Source: Anthonomus grandis grandis (lineage: Eukaryota; Arthropoda; Insecta; Coleoptera; Curculionidae). From it: a stretch of DNA of 64,000 nucleotides. The stretch lies in the NCBI RefSeq assembly GCF_022605725.1, contig NC_065547.1:14859167-14923166 (forward strand), written 5' to 3'. The position numbers were made by a program, and so were the translations under genes. Positions 11,046 to 20,599 of the stretch are shown here, one piece after another; the stretch's first letter is position 1; the number at the start of each line of letters is the position of its first letter. The notes under the pieces are model-generated. The model was given only the letters and a program-made list of their open reading frames with translations, ran no database searches and was not told the DNA's origin.

Positions 11046-12000
11046 ATCTCAGAACCGAAACAGTCATGACAGAAGTCGAGACCGTTCACGTACCCGCGAA
11101 CGTGAACGCGAAGAAGAACGCGAGAGGGAGCGAGAAAAAAAGCGCGAGAGAGACAGAGAGCGTGAGAGGGAACGTGAACGAGAGAGAGAACGCGACAGGG
11201 AGCGGGAAAAAGAAAAGGACAGGGAACGGGAGAGACAAGACAAGCTCAGTACCAAGGAACTGCTACGTGAAAAAGAGATCGAAGAGGAGGCGAAGGAGAG
11301 AAAAAAGGCAGACAGGAGAGCGAGAGAAAAGGAAGCAGCTTATCAGGAACGATTAAGAATGTGGGAAACTAGAGAACGGAGGAAAGCGAAGGAGTACGAA
11401 AAAGAACGGGAGCGGGAGCGTTTGAAAGAAGAAGAACGGGAGAGGGATGCCAAAAGACTCAAGGAGTTCCTGGAGGATTACGATGACGAGAGGGACGACG
11501 TGAAGTTTTACAAGGGAAGAGAGTTGCAACGCAGGGTAGCGGAGCGTCTAAAAGAAGCCGAAAGCGACACCAAGGACCGCCTGAAAGAAAAAGAGGAAAT
11601 GGAGGAACTGAGACGGCGAATATTCGCCGAGGACCACGAGGATCCCAACGAGGCGTTCGAAAAGGCTAAGAAGGAACGCGAGGACCAGTACAGACCGAAA
11701 CTGTTAATAGACGTCAACTTGGAGCATTGGAAGCAAAAAGAGAAAGAAAAAGAGCGAGAGCTGGAGAGACAGAAGGCGAGGGAGCGTGAGAAGCACCGCG
11801 AGATGGAGAGAGACAGACGGCATAGGGAGGAAAGGGAGAAGTACGTGGTGGCGCAGGCGGCAAAAGAACTGGAGGCTGTGGAGGCGGAACCGATTGAAAG
11901 TGAGAGTGACGACGATATGGACACGAATAATTTTAGTCCGCCGGCACCTCCTGAGCCGGAACCGGAGTCCGCATCGAATGATAATTCGGATTCTGCACAA
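11046..12000 (+). CDS. RBM25: RBM25 large exon: RE-repeat tract and conserved central region
   Basis: About 318 codons. First comes an Arg/Glu/Asp alternating tract (long RERERE/RDRERE runs) extending to about 11230. Then come conserved RBM25 landmarks: REKEAAYQERLRMWETRERR, RLKEFLEDYDDERDDVKFY and a second charged helix with ERELERQKARERE. An acidic, Pro/Glu-rich end follows (ESDDDMDTNNFSPPAPPEPE). The acceptor is gttag|ATCTC and the donor is CAA|gtaatt. Two + strand frames overlap this exon, but only the one in phase with its neighbours is real. The antisense frames are by-products of the skewed composition. Predicted strong coiled or single helix. Confidence 0.93.
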
Positions 12001-12061
12001 GTAATTGAAAACAAATATATTTTCGTAGAAATTTGATTTATTTTTGTGTCTTTTTTTTTAG
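12001..12061 (+). other. RBM25: Very short (61-nt) RBM25 intron
   Basis: gtaatt...ttttttttag. The length is not a multiple of three. Reading through it gives an in-frame stop after 11 codons (TGA at 12034-12036). Retention would therefore truncate the protein before the PWI domain. Confidence 0.75.
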
Positions 12062-12205
12062 TGGACCCAAGTGCAAGCTCCAGACGAAGATTCCAGACAG
12101 TCATTTGTCTCCCAGCAGGATCAGTCGCCCACACCAACGAATATTGGCATGAAAATTACGCTCTCTAAGCCGAACGCTTTAAATAATGCACTCTCACCGA
12201 CGCAA
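12062..12205 (+). CDS. RBM25: RBM25 exon
   Basis: 48 codons beginning WTQVQAPDEDSRQSF and containing IGMKITLSKPNALNNAL. This corresponds to the family segment PKIGLSLKLG that lies between the acidic linker and the PWI-proximal region. The acceptor is tttttag|TGG and the donor is CAA|gtaagt, both on codon boundaries. The next intron (about 6 kb) carries a P-like relic and a DIRS element. Confidence 0.9.
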
Positions 12206-13131
12206 GTAAGTTTTTTGTAAACCCCCAATTTTTTTATGAGGTTACAATATTGGGATATAAAATTGGGTTTATTGATTGGTAGGTATGTAAGAAGTGTAAT
12301 AAAAAGCGGTGATTTTAAATACAAATTTTATTTTCGTGATTTACAAAATTACTTTATTAAAATCATCGCCGCGACGAATAAAGGCAAATTTAATAATTAT
12401 TGAACGATTCTAGAGGGTTCGGTCAATATCAAAGCGCTCCAAAAATTTTGCTCGTGACGTAACGCGTTTGGGCCATGCACTTCGGGTTGATTTTCGGGTG
12501 AATTCAGCTGTTGATGTTGCCGTTGTTCGTCCACGGAAGGCTGCCTGCAACGCTGCCAGACTTTGCAGATTGCCGTGAACGTTAGGATGCTCTATTACTA
12601 TCTTAAAATAATTAAATCTATATCTTTATCTGCTCCTACTTTACAATTTAGTTAAAAAAAAAGTGCATCCTTATTTCTCTTTTTATAATTTAAACTTCCA
12701 TTTTTTCAAATTTTATCATTTATCTAATGCCTTGTTACTTGCCAATAGGAGTTCTTTCTATATAAATCTGACAACGGCGCATCTACTAGTTGTGCCACCT
12801 GATGAAACGAGATTCGAGAGGTTAGGTTGTTTATATTTATGTTCTGTGGTTGCCGGTATTTCTGACGAGATCCGCAGTAAACATTAGCTCATTTTTGTGT
12901 TTTTTTTTTTAAATCGGAACTGTTTATTTCCGCGAAACGTGTATGTTATATTTATGTAAACTCTTCGCGTACTAAATCACAAATTGTATTTTCGGACTAG
13001 AAAAATCCTCGGAAAAACCGGTTCTCCGGCGCGCCGCGGTTTTATTTGTTTATATCAGACTTTAATACTTTAGTTCGTCTTTAATTGAATGTTTTTCTCC
13101 TAGTTCGGCTAGTTAATACCAACGTGTAAAT
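12206..13131. other. RBM25 intron, no gene recognised
   Basis: Some GC-richer sequence at 12420-12590, including GTGACGTAACGCG near 12453, may be the degraded left end of the P-like element that follows, because a similar GTGACGTCATCG occurs inverted near 14615. This is weak. No coding segment was recognised. Confidence 0.4.
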
Positions 13132-14346
13132 ATGCTTAAAAAGTGTTGTGTTCCGGGTTGTAACGGAAACTATAAAAACGGACCTAAAGTGCATGTCTTC
13201 GGTTTTCCTAAGAATATAAATCTAAGGCGAAAATGGGTAAAAGCCATACACAGTTTACTGCTCACAGTGAGTCTCAAGACAGCAAAAAGCTAAAAAATTT
13301 TAAAATTGAATACATACCTGGTCCATGCATTAATTGGGCAATTGTTTTTAATTGTAATTTAAATGTTGAAACTTTTTTATATAGTGAGCCAGTTTGTGTT
13401 TTAACATCAAAATTTAAAACTCCATATACTTTCCATAGCTTAGATGATTTATATGCAATACTTGAAGCAATAGACCTTACTATTATTACCCTGCCTTTGG
13501 AGGAAAATGTTACCAATAATGACAACCCCGACTGTGACTTAAATCCAAATACTGCTACCAATTCCCTTGGCAATACTATTCTCGATCATGTCAAACCATC
13601 AAATGACATAAATAAAATGAAATGTGTGTTCGATTTTGTGTCAAATATACTAAAAAGTTTTGAAAACATTGAAGACAACAAAATAGTGCATGCTTTAGAT
13701 TTTATTTGTGAACAATTAGCTTTGCTTACAACTGCAAAGGAAAGGTACAGATATTCAAGTAGTCCAATAATTTTGACTTCTATAATCTATACTATTAGTC
13801 CTCATGCGTACAAGTATTTAAGAAATTATGGATCCCTAATTTTACCACATCCTCAAACTATAATGGGTATTTGTAACAAACACATGACTGATCCCCACAT
13901 AGATGAAGAAAAAAAAATGTTTTTAACTTATGCCCAAAATGTGTTTAGTTTACTAAAGGATCATGAGAGATTTGTGACACTACAAGACAATTATTGAAAA
14001 TTTAGAGGAGATTGGGTACATAGTTTTTTGTGTTATAAGTGATAATAATGCCATTAACGGGAAAGTCATGAGTCATTTTTCAACTGCAGACCAACTTAGC
14101 ATTGTTTATCCTCATCCCATAGATAATCAGAGACCATTATTTTACCTATTTGACACAGTTCACTTACTTAAATGTCTATTTAATAATTGGCTTAACTCTA
14201 AACCAGACCAAAAATTTTATTTTCCTGATTTTGACACTTCGAAGAAAAAATTTGCTTTTTTTTCTGCAATTAAAAAATTACATGAATTGGAGTATGATAA
14301 ACTTTTTAAGCTTTTAAAGTCAATATATGTATTTATGTTTATATAA
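13132..14346 (+). pseudogene. P-element-like THAP transposase relic
   Basis: The ATG at 13132 opens a THAP zinc finger (C2CH): LKKCCVPGCNGNYK, HVFGFPKN, RKWVKAI. A frameshift follows, then 13233-13997 continues with ISPHAYKYLRNYGSLILPHP, the helical/leucine-rich region preceding the catalytic domain in P and THAP9 proteins. After another shift near 13995 comes LEEIGYIVFCVISDNNAING, the P-family 'EEIG...D' catalytic motif. Finally PHPIDNQRPLFYLFDTVHLL at 14098-14160 is the GTP/RNase-H insertion boundary seen in the family. A stretch between the two regions and the C-terminus is missing. Inactive; same strand as RBM25. Confidence 0.82.
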
Positions 14347-15428
14347 TATAACATTTTTTACTACTTCGTGGTATAAAAAAATTATTATAAATACCTAAAT
14401 ACATATGTTGAATTTTGGCACAGATGTAGGGGAGTTGGGAGTCTGCATTTAATATTACACCATATTATTTAACCTGACATTCAACCAGAACTAAAACATA
14501 CCTTTGAATGTTTCCTGAACTCTATTCTATTCCTAGCATTTTTAAAATAAGCCAAATATTGAGATATTAGCATATGAAATCCCTTGGTTTTTAAAAATCG
14601 GTGGCCCACATCGATGACGTCACGCGCCAAGCACTAAGGCCTTGTCTTTGAGTGGGTGTTGGTTCGGTGCGTTGCTCACTCGATGACACTTAGAACCTCT
14701 CTACCTTTTTGTTCTTGGGATCTAAGCTTGTTGGTTTTTAGCACCATTGCGGCAAGAACTCTTAGTGTCCCCATAAATCTCAAATTATTGGCGCGTTACT
14801 AGAGTATTCCATTAGTCGTTTTTGATAGTATCAGGTTACGTTGTTTGGTTCCTAGTATATGGTGTTGTGGTTTGCCTTAATTGTGTTTATGTAGGAACGT
14901 AACTATAACATTAATTTTCAAACATAAAGTTTTGTTAAAGAACAAAAAAAAACACTAATTGTAACTCCTCCGACATGGCTATTCTGACTTTTACACGTCC
15001 TCGGATTATCTTGGACTAAAGAGAGAGATTCGTTATGTTACTTTAATCATTTAATTTCAAGCATGATAAAATAACACAAGCGACTGGAATGTAACTGTTC
15101 TGTCAACTTTTGGAATATTAAAATATACTCACCGGGAAATCTCGGCCCCCTTGCAGTATGTCACTTTACATCAGTTAACACAATGTTACATTTCAATATT
15201 TAGATATACGGCAATAGGATTTCTTTTTGTTTGACAACTAGCACCTAAAATAGTAAGGGCTTCCCCAGACGCTCCAGTATCGCTAAACAGTAAGCATCTC
15301 AACAAATTAGACAGATGATATATTTCTATTATAACCATGTTTATTTGTGTTCAACAACAATTATAAGATCAACTATTTCTCTCATATTCACCATTATTAA
15401 ATTCAGCACCCTCATGCCACCAGTAATT
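14347..15428. other. RBM25 intron, no gene recognised
   Basis: Non-coding on inspection. CGATGACGTCACGCGCC near 14612 may be a remnant of the right end of the P-like element. There is nothing else to name. Confidence 0.4.
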
Positions 15429-15733
15429 AACAGATCAAACGAACTTACCTAAGTGAAGTTCGATCTGGATTATATGAAGCCTTGTCGAAGTAAATAAGTA
15501 GAACAGGTAGTATCTCCTATGGCATCGAGTCTCACACAAATTCAAAGCAAATAAAAAAAACCCCCGGTCCTGCATACCTAAATCCATTGCATACCTTCAG
15601 TCTTCTTCAAAGCTACATTGTTGCAAGGGAAATAGGGAAATAAATAATAGGGTAGGGAAGGGACTTATTTACTTTGACAAGGCTTCATATAATCCAGATC
15701 GAACTTCACTTAGGTAAGTTTGTTTGATCTGTT
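15429..15733. repeat. 71-bp inverted repeat at the DIRS 3' end
   Basis: 15429-15499 and 15663-15733 are inverted copies with two mismatches and a 163-nt loop. The core AAGTGAAGTTCGATCTGG is on the left arm. A related AAATAAGTAGAACAGGTAG repeats directly at about 15491 and 15759. This fits the inverted and circular-junction repeats of DIRS elements. Confidence 0.85.
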
Positions 15734-16077
15734 AATCATATTTCAGCCTTATCTCGTAAATAAGTAGAACAGGTAGCTATTTAAAGCAAGTTGCAACAAT
15801 TTTCATTGGAAACATGTCATATTAATAATAATTAAACAACATAACGAACAGAATAACGAGAAAAAATAATATTAGGCACACACTTAGAATTGGTATGTAC
15901 ATAAAACATTAATTCTAAGGATGGCAACAACATAATATGGTTAACATTTATTTTTCAAGATAACTTATATCTTAATAAAAATGTACCTAATTAATATGAC
16001 AAATAACAAATCTGGAAAATACTTTCCTATACTAACATTAGAAACAAGAAATTTAAAAATAAAAACTCATCGTTATA

Positions 16078-16667
16078 CTAACAACTAAGAACAGTCGTTG
16101 CAAAATTGTCTTTTTCAAGCAAAGGTCTGTTATAATGGATTGGCAAAAACAGAGGATTTCTCCGACCAGCCAGCTGCAAGCCGAATAGAGTCATAAGATA
16201 CTCCCTTTCGCGCAGCTGCAGACATCGCAGCATGGCGAGTACTATGAGCTGTGAATTGGTTCGTATCCAACCCACTCTTCTTTAGAATCACCTTTAACCA
16301 TCTAGAAATTGTTTGAGAAGTGATCTCTATGAGGTTTCTTAACGGTAATAAAAAGATTTTTTGACGTCTGTCTTAAATTCTTGTTTTTTTTTAAATATTC
16401 AATTAAGGTTCTAGCTGGACAAATTTTCTTATCTTGATTAAAGAAAGGCAAAAGAAGAGTAGGTCGAATGCGACCTTTGGCTGAAGTTTTAAGTTTTTTA
16501 GGTATTTTAACCTCAACTTTGTTTTTATCTATAATAATATTTTCAACTTCTATGTTGTCTAAAGTCTGTACTCTTTGACCAGTAGCCAAGGCAATAAGGA
16601 TTGCTAATTTATATGTGAGGTCTTGAAGGCTTAATGTTTCATTAGAAATAGATTTAACATATGTCAA
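16078..16667 (-). pseudogene. DIRS tyrosine recombinase, catalytic domain
   Basis: The first block (16302-16667) has LAILIALATGQRVQTLDN, whose Arg is the first catalytic Arg of tyrosine recombinases. After a frameshift comes FTAHSTRHAAMSAA with the HxxR motif (about 16225-16262). After another shift comes PIHYNRPLLEK, which holds the expected nucleophilic Tyr (about 16120-16140). The three parts lie in three frames, so the enzyme is dead although every catalytic residue can still be read. Confidence 0.82.
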
Positions 16668-16714
16668 AACAATACAGGGGTCCCATGTGTAATTGTATCT
16701 GGGAGCAGTAGGTC

Positions 16715-17047
16715 TTAAACTATGGACCTCTTAATTCTAAAATCCGAAGTTAATTCTGGCCCCGAAACTTGAGTAAAAGCTGCTCTAAATGAATTTAAAG
16801 ACGTATAAGTAGCTCCATTTTTAAATTGAGTAGTAAACAATTTTAAAATGTCTGGGACAGAGGCTGAATAAACATTCATGTTTCGAGATTTTCTAAATTG
16901 CCACCACAGTTTAAGACCTGAATTATATTGTTGAATTTTAGAGGTAGTAATGGAGGACAAGCAAATTTCTAAAGCTTCTTCAGGTACTGAACCAGCTTTC
17001 AGGGCTTGGAGGATAACACTCCTGCCACCAGGGAAATTTTTCGCCAA
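16715..17047 (-). pseudogene. DIRS recombinase N-terminal core-binding region
   Basis: It carries ITTSKIQQYNSGLKLWWQF and SLNSFRAAFTQVSG, typical of the SAM-like N-terminal domain of DIRS and phage-type recombinases. It overlaps the end of the RNase H block by frame and precedes the catalytic block at 16667. Confidence 0.75.
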
Positions 17048-17658
17048 AGTGGATGAGACACGTTCCTGAAAGAAAGTAAACGTTCGTCAGCCTCGAAAAC
17101 TAAAGGTGTTGATTCTAAAAATGATGTAAAAAGTGGGTACCATGGCTGGGATGTCCAGAAGGGCACAACGACAATTCCTCTAGCTTTTTCCTCTTTTATT
17201 TTGTGCAAAGCACGAAGAATAACAGAAAATGGTGGAAAAGCATGAAAGAAAAACTTGTTCCATTTTATCGTAAAGGCGTCCCCTGCTATGCATTCTGAAC
17301 CTCCCAACCATGATACAAGCTTTTTGCATTTAGCGTTCATTTTTGAAGCAAAGAGATCAACTTGTGGCTTCCCAAAAGTGGATATTATATCTTTAAACAC
17401 CAAGTTGCTTATTTCCCATTCGGTTTCTTTGGATAATTTAAGTCTGGATTGTACATCTGTTTCAAAATTGTCTTTAGACTTTATATAACTGGCATATAAA
17501 TAGATATTTTTACCCTCGCACCATTGCCAAATAATACGAGATAATTTATTTAGGGATTGGTGCTGTACACTTCCCATCTTATTAATATAAGCCATGGCAG
17601 TTGTACTGTCAACTCGGAATAATATGTTACGGAATAATGTTACCAAAAACATACTCAA
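16999..17658 (-). pseudogene. DIRS RNase H region and linker
   Basis: The N-terminal ILFRVDSTTAMAYINKMG matches the RNase H segment of DIRS pol (R-x-DS-TTA...YINK). It continues with EGKNIYLYASYIKSKDN, then a linker with KPQVDLFASKMNAKC and PPFSVILRALHKI, a conserved DIRS feature. The RT upstream is absent because of the internal deletion. About 219 codons are open. Confidence 0.8.
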
Positions 17659-17737
17659 AATATTATGTTGTCACCAAAAACAAGTATGTATGTTGCCAAA
17701 AACATACAATTTAAAATGTACGTCACCAAAAACGTAC
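17639..17737. repeat. Four-copy minisatellite at the DIRS deletion junction
   Basis: Copies of GT(T/C)(A/G)CCAAAAAC(A/G)TAC start at 17639, 17670, 17692 and 17722. They sit exactly where gag and RT sequence is missing. Confidence 0.8.
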
Positions 17738-18019
17738 AATTTGGTACTTACTGTTTAACTGGTGGACATCCACCCTAACTGTTTCACGAACAGAGTGACG
17801 AGGCAACAAATCACTATCATACGGTGAAGAATATGCACTGGGTTCTCCGGCATCACCGCCTCTAGAGCTCCCCATACTCTCCAAACGTCGCCTTTTTTTT
17901 CCACTATTAATTTCATCTAATTGTCGTTGCATTTCGGCCAATCGTTTTTCTAAACGCCGATTTTTCCGTTCTCTAGATCGACTACGAGAATGTTGTCGTT
18001 TACGGCTGTGCTTAGGCAT
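17723..18019 (-). pseudogene. DIRS gag-like N-terminal fragment
   Basis: MPKHSRKRQHSRSRSRERKN is followed by a coiled-coil-like RLEKRLAEMQRQLDEINSG and a Ser/Tyr-rich stretch. Such Arg/Ser-rich starts with a coiled coil open the first ORF of insect DIRS elements. The frame stops where the minisatellite begins. The region resembles an SR protein but belongs to the element by strand and position, not to RBM25. Confidence 0.65.
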
Positions 18020-18236
18020 ATTAACCTATTTATTTAATGAACAATGAACAACACGGTAACACGGTACAAAATAAAAATCGATAATTTCGAAAAGCATTTT
18101 CAGCAAAATGTTTTAAAACCAAATAAACAGCTTTTAGCTCTAAATAATTTATATGATAAGTTTTTTTACACCTGGAAAATTTCCGTCAGGTCACTAACTT
18201 TCCTTTTATAACTGATATTTTTAAAATTATTTTTAG

Positions 18237-18656
18237 GGTCGCACAGATTCGAGGAAAAAGAAAATCGACCTCAGGGACGTGTTCAATCCTGACGAGGACG
18301 ACACAAACACCGCATTGAAAAAACGAAAATTGGTTCCTTTGGACTACAACGAGGACAAAAAGAGTAAAAAAGACAAAGAGGAAAAGAAGGCGGACGAGGC
18401 GAAATCCCAAGAGGAGAAACGGAAACACATCAAGACGTTGATCGAGAAAATCCCGACGGAAAAGGAGGCGCTGTTCGCGTATAAACTCGAATGGACCCAG
18501 ATCGATAATTCGTTGATGGAGCGCAAAATACGGCCGTGGATCAATAAGAAAATCATCGAATATATCGGGGAGCCGGAGCCGACCCTGGTCGATTTTATTT
18601 GTAATAAAGTGCTGGCCGGGTCTTTACCACAAACGATATTGGAGGACGTACAAATG
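18237..18656 (+). CDS. RBM25: RBM25 exon: nuclear linker and start of PWI domain
   Basis: 140 codons. Landmarks in order: DLRDVFNPDEDD, ALKKRKLVPLDYNED, KRKHIKTLIEKIPTEKEALF, then the PWI domain with MERKIRPWINKKIIEYIGEP and DFICNKVLAGSLPQTILEDV. The RPWI signature defines the domain (about 18525-18560), which binds nucleic acid in splicing proteins. The acceptor is tttttag|GGT and the donor is ATG|gtaagt. The domain is cut here, and its last helix lies in the exon at 26609, almost 8 kb away. Confidence 0.95.
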
Positions 18657-18689
18657 GTAAGTTTTAAGGAAATTTAAACATAAGGTGGC

Positions 18690-19458
18690 ACTTCTAATGT
18701 AATTATTTTCGTGATTTTTTTAATGATATCCGAAGAATGCCCTAAAGAAGCTTTTAAAACAAACAGTATGTCAATCTGACCACTATAAACTGAAACTGTT
18801 CTCTTAGATATGATTTTATAAATAAAAACTGAAAAACATTCCATACAAACTTTTAAAACCATAATCAAGCGGATTGAAGCACTAGGAGTGGAGTTAACAT
18901 TCAATTTATCTGAAAGTGCCTTTTCTTTTAGACATGATTTAAAAAAATTGTATAGTAACGCTTCGAATGCATGGATTTTTAAAATGAAAGCTGAAGAATC
19001 TTGTATCGAAACTTTTTAAACGAAAGTTAAGCCGCCGACCACTATTAGTACGGTTATGACCAATTTACGTTAAAGTGCCTTTTCTCTTAGACCTGATTTT
19101 CAAACATCTGTATAGAAAAGTTTTTAATGCATGCATTTTCGTGATTTTTTAAATAAAAGCTAAAGAACGTTTCAAAGAAACGTTTAAAGCAAAAAACAAG
19201 TTGATCTGAGCACTAGGAGTAGAGTTAAAATTCAATTTACCAGCAAGTGCTTTCTCTCTTGAACCCAATTTCAAAAATTTGTATAAAAAAAGTGTATAGC
19301 GCATGGATTTTCATGATCTTTTCAGTAAAAGCGGAAGAAAGGTCCAAAGAAATTTTTAAAACAAAATTCAAGCTGATCGGAGCACTAGGATCAGAGTTAA
19401 TACTTAATTTACCAGAAAAAGCCTTTTCTCTTAGATGTGATCTTCAAATATTTATATA
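18690..19458 (+). repeat. Intronic satellite array, first block
   Basis: Diverged tandem monomers can be aligned by the anchor CTCTTAGA/CTTTTAGA at about 18801, 18925, 19084, 19255 and 19429. Spacings are about 123, 160, 171 and 174 bp. Each unit holds a block like TTCGTGATTTTTT, then AAGAACGTTCCAAAGAAAC, GGAGCACTAGGAGTAGAGTT and AAGTGCCTTTTCTCTTAGAC. The full monomer is about 160-174 bp. The array continues at 20080 and 26247 on the far sides of insertions. Confidence 0.85.
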
Positions 19459-19465
19459 GTAAAGG

Positions 19466-20072
19466 CACAGCATAAAGAAACCAGCAGTCGCACTCCGCTC
19501 GAAAATGTAAGCGAACTAATAGCATCCTTAGCCATGCCGCAGCCATGTTCTCCGGATGCCGAGCTCACTGTTTATCGAACTGTGTTCATGGGTGTATCGC
19601 CTAGTTCAGCGCCGTACTTAGTGACTATTTTGATAGCGTTTTTACAAAGCGTAGTGTTTTTTATAAAAACTTTTGTGATTTTGATTAAAATTACTCAAAG
19701 AATGGTCTCTTAAATTTATGGTACATACCTAATTAACTTCCTGCACGTATTCTTCTATATCGTCGTTGTTAGATGTAGAAATGCGATGTTTATTTTTGTT
19801 TAAATATTTTGTTAATGTATGAACTTTATTAATATTAAAAAATAAATATTTGTACTATGTAGGTATTTTTATTTTACAAGATAATAATATCTAAAAAAAT
19901 GTTTAAGTCCGGCTCTAGCCAAGGCAAAAGCCGCGTGGACCGTAGCGAGTGTCAGCGGCATCCCTACTATAAGCAAATATGCCGCGCCTGCGTTAGTACA
20001 CATGCACCGAACTCGCTTATTCAAGCCAATGTATTTTTATTGAAGTGCGACTGCTGGTTTCTTTATGCTGTG
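19466..20072. mobile_element. Non-autonomous element with perfect 29-bp TIRs
   Basis: CACAGCATAAAGAAACCAGC... (19466-19494) is exactly inverted at 20044-20072. GTAAAGG flanks both sides (19459-19465 and 20073-20079), a 7-bp duplication. The 607-bp interior has no credible transposase; the open frame at 19899 has no recognised domain. The family was not identified. The insertion lies inside a satellite monomer. Confidence 0.85.
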
Positions 20073-20079
20073 GTAAAGG

Positions 20080-20330
20080 TCGCAGGCGGTACATGGATTT
20101 TTGTGATTTTTTCAATAAAAGCTGAAGAACGTTCCAAGAAACGTTGGAAACAAAAAGCAAGTTGATCTGCGCATTAGATGTAGAGTTATAATTCAATTAA
20201 TTTTGAAGTGCCTTTTCTCTTAGACTCGAACGTTCTAAAGACACTTTTAAAACAAAAATCAGGCCAATCGGAGTTCCAGGAATAAAGTTATGACTCAATT
20301 TACGTTAAAGTGCATTTTCTCTTAGACTTG
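20080..20330 (+). repeat. Intronic satellite array, second block
   Basis: Satellite units resume directly after the TIR element. Anchors are at 20217 and 20319, and a shortened unit of about 102 bp follows. Subtracting the 614-bp insertion and duplication, the spacing from 19429 to 20217 becomes 174 bp, the same as the neighbouring unit. Confidence 0.85.
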
Positions 20331-20599
20331 ATTACTCAGCAGACCTCAGCAGGAAAAAAGAGATCCACTCGAAATGATTGATATCTATAGTTCTGCTCTT
20401 CCCTACACAAATGCCAACAATGACAATGACGTTTGTGTTTTACCCAACAAAAAAAACAAATAAAAAAGAACAAAATAGAGGGAAGTTGGGAATCCTGAAA
20501 TTTCGCCAAAGGGCAGCAAGAACCCGTTTGCAGAGAAGATCGATATCTCTGCATTCAATAAAACTGGTTCCAAGACTACAGATCTTGTCTTGGAACCGG

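Larger units (their letters stand above)
15429..18025 (-). mobile_element. Internally deleted DIRS-type retrotransposon
   Basis: Four blocks lie in order on the - strand: a short SR-rich gag-like N-terminus, the end of a pol with RNase H, a SAM-like region, and a tyrosine recombinase. Non-coding 3' sequence follows, with a 71-bp inverted repeat at 15429-15733. DIRS elements use a tyrosine recombinase in place of an integrase and have complex terminal repeats (family knowledge). Most of gag and the RT are missing between 17658 and 17723, so this copy is non-autonomous. Confidence 0.83.

Noticed and set aside
11039..11356. Alternative + strand frame through the RBM25 RE tract
   Set aside because: Out of phase with both neighbouring exons; the other frame gives the conserved RBM25 sequence.
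11508..12137. Long antisense frame (209 codons) opposite the RBM25 RE-rich exon
   Set aside because: Ser/Arg/Leu-rich translation produced by the repetitive CGN-GAR codons of the true + strand exon; no domain and no splice logic.
17639..17737. Repeats with unique spacers as a possible CRISPR-like array
   Set aside because: Only four short degenerate units with irregular 22-31 bp period in an insect intron; explained as a minisatellite in a DIRS relic.
17723..18019. SR-protein-like frame suggesting an antisense splicing gene inside RBM25
   Set aside because: Strand, position and gag-like architecture tie it to the DIRS element immediately downstream on the - strand.
18344..18904. Antisense frames over the PWI exon and the following intron
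   Set aside because: Shadows of the RBM25 exon and of satellite monomers; no domain.
19899..20165. 88-codon frame inside the 607-bp TIR element
   Set aside because: No transposase features and it runs out through the TIR into the satellite, so it is not a gene of the element.
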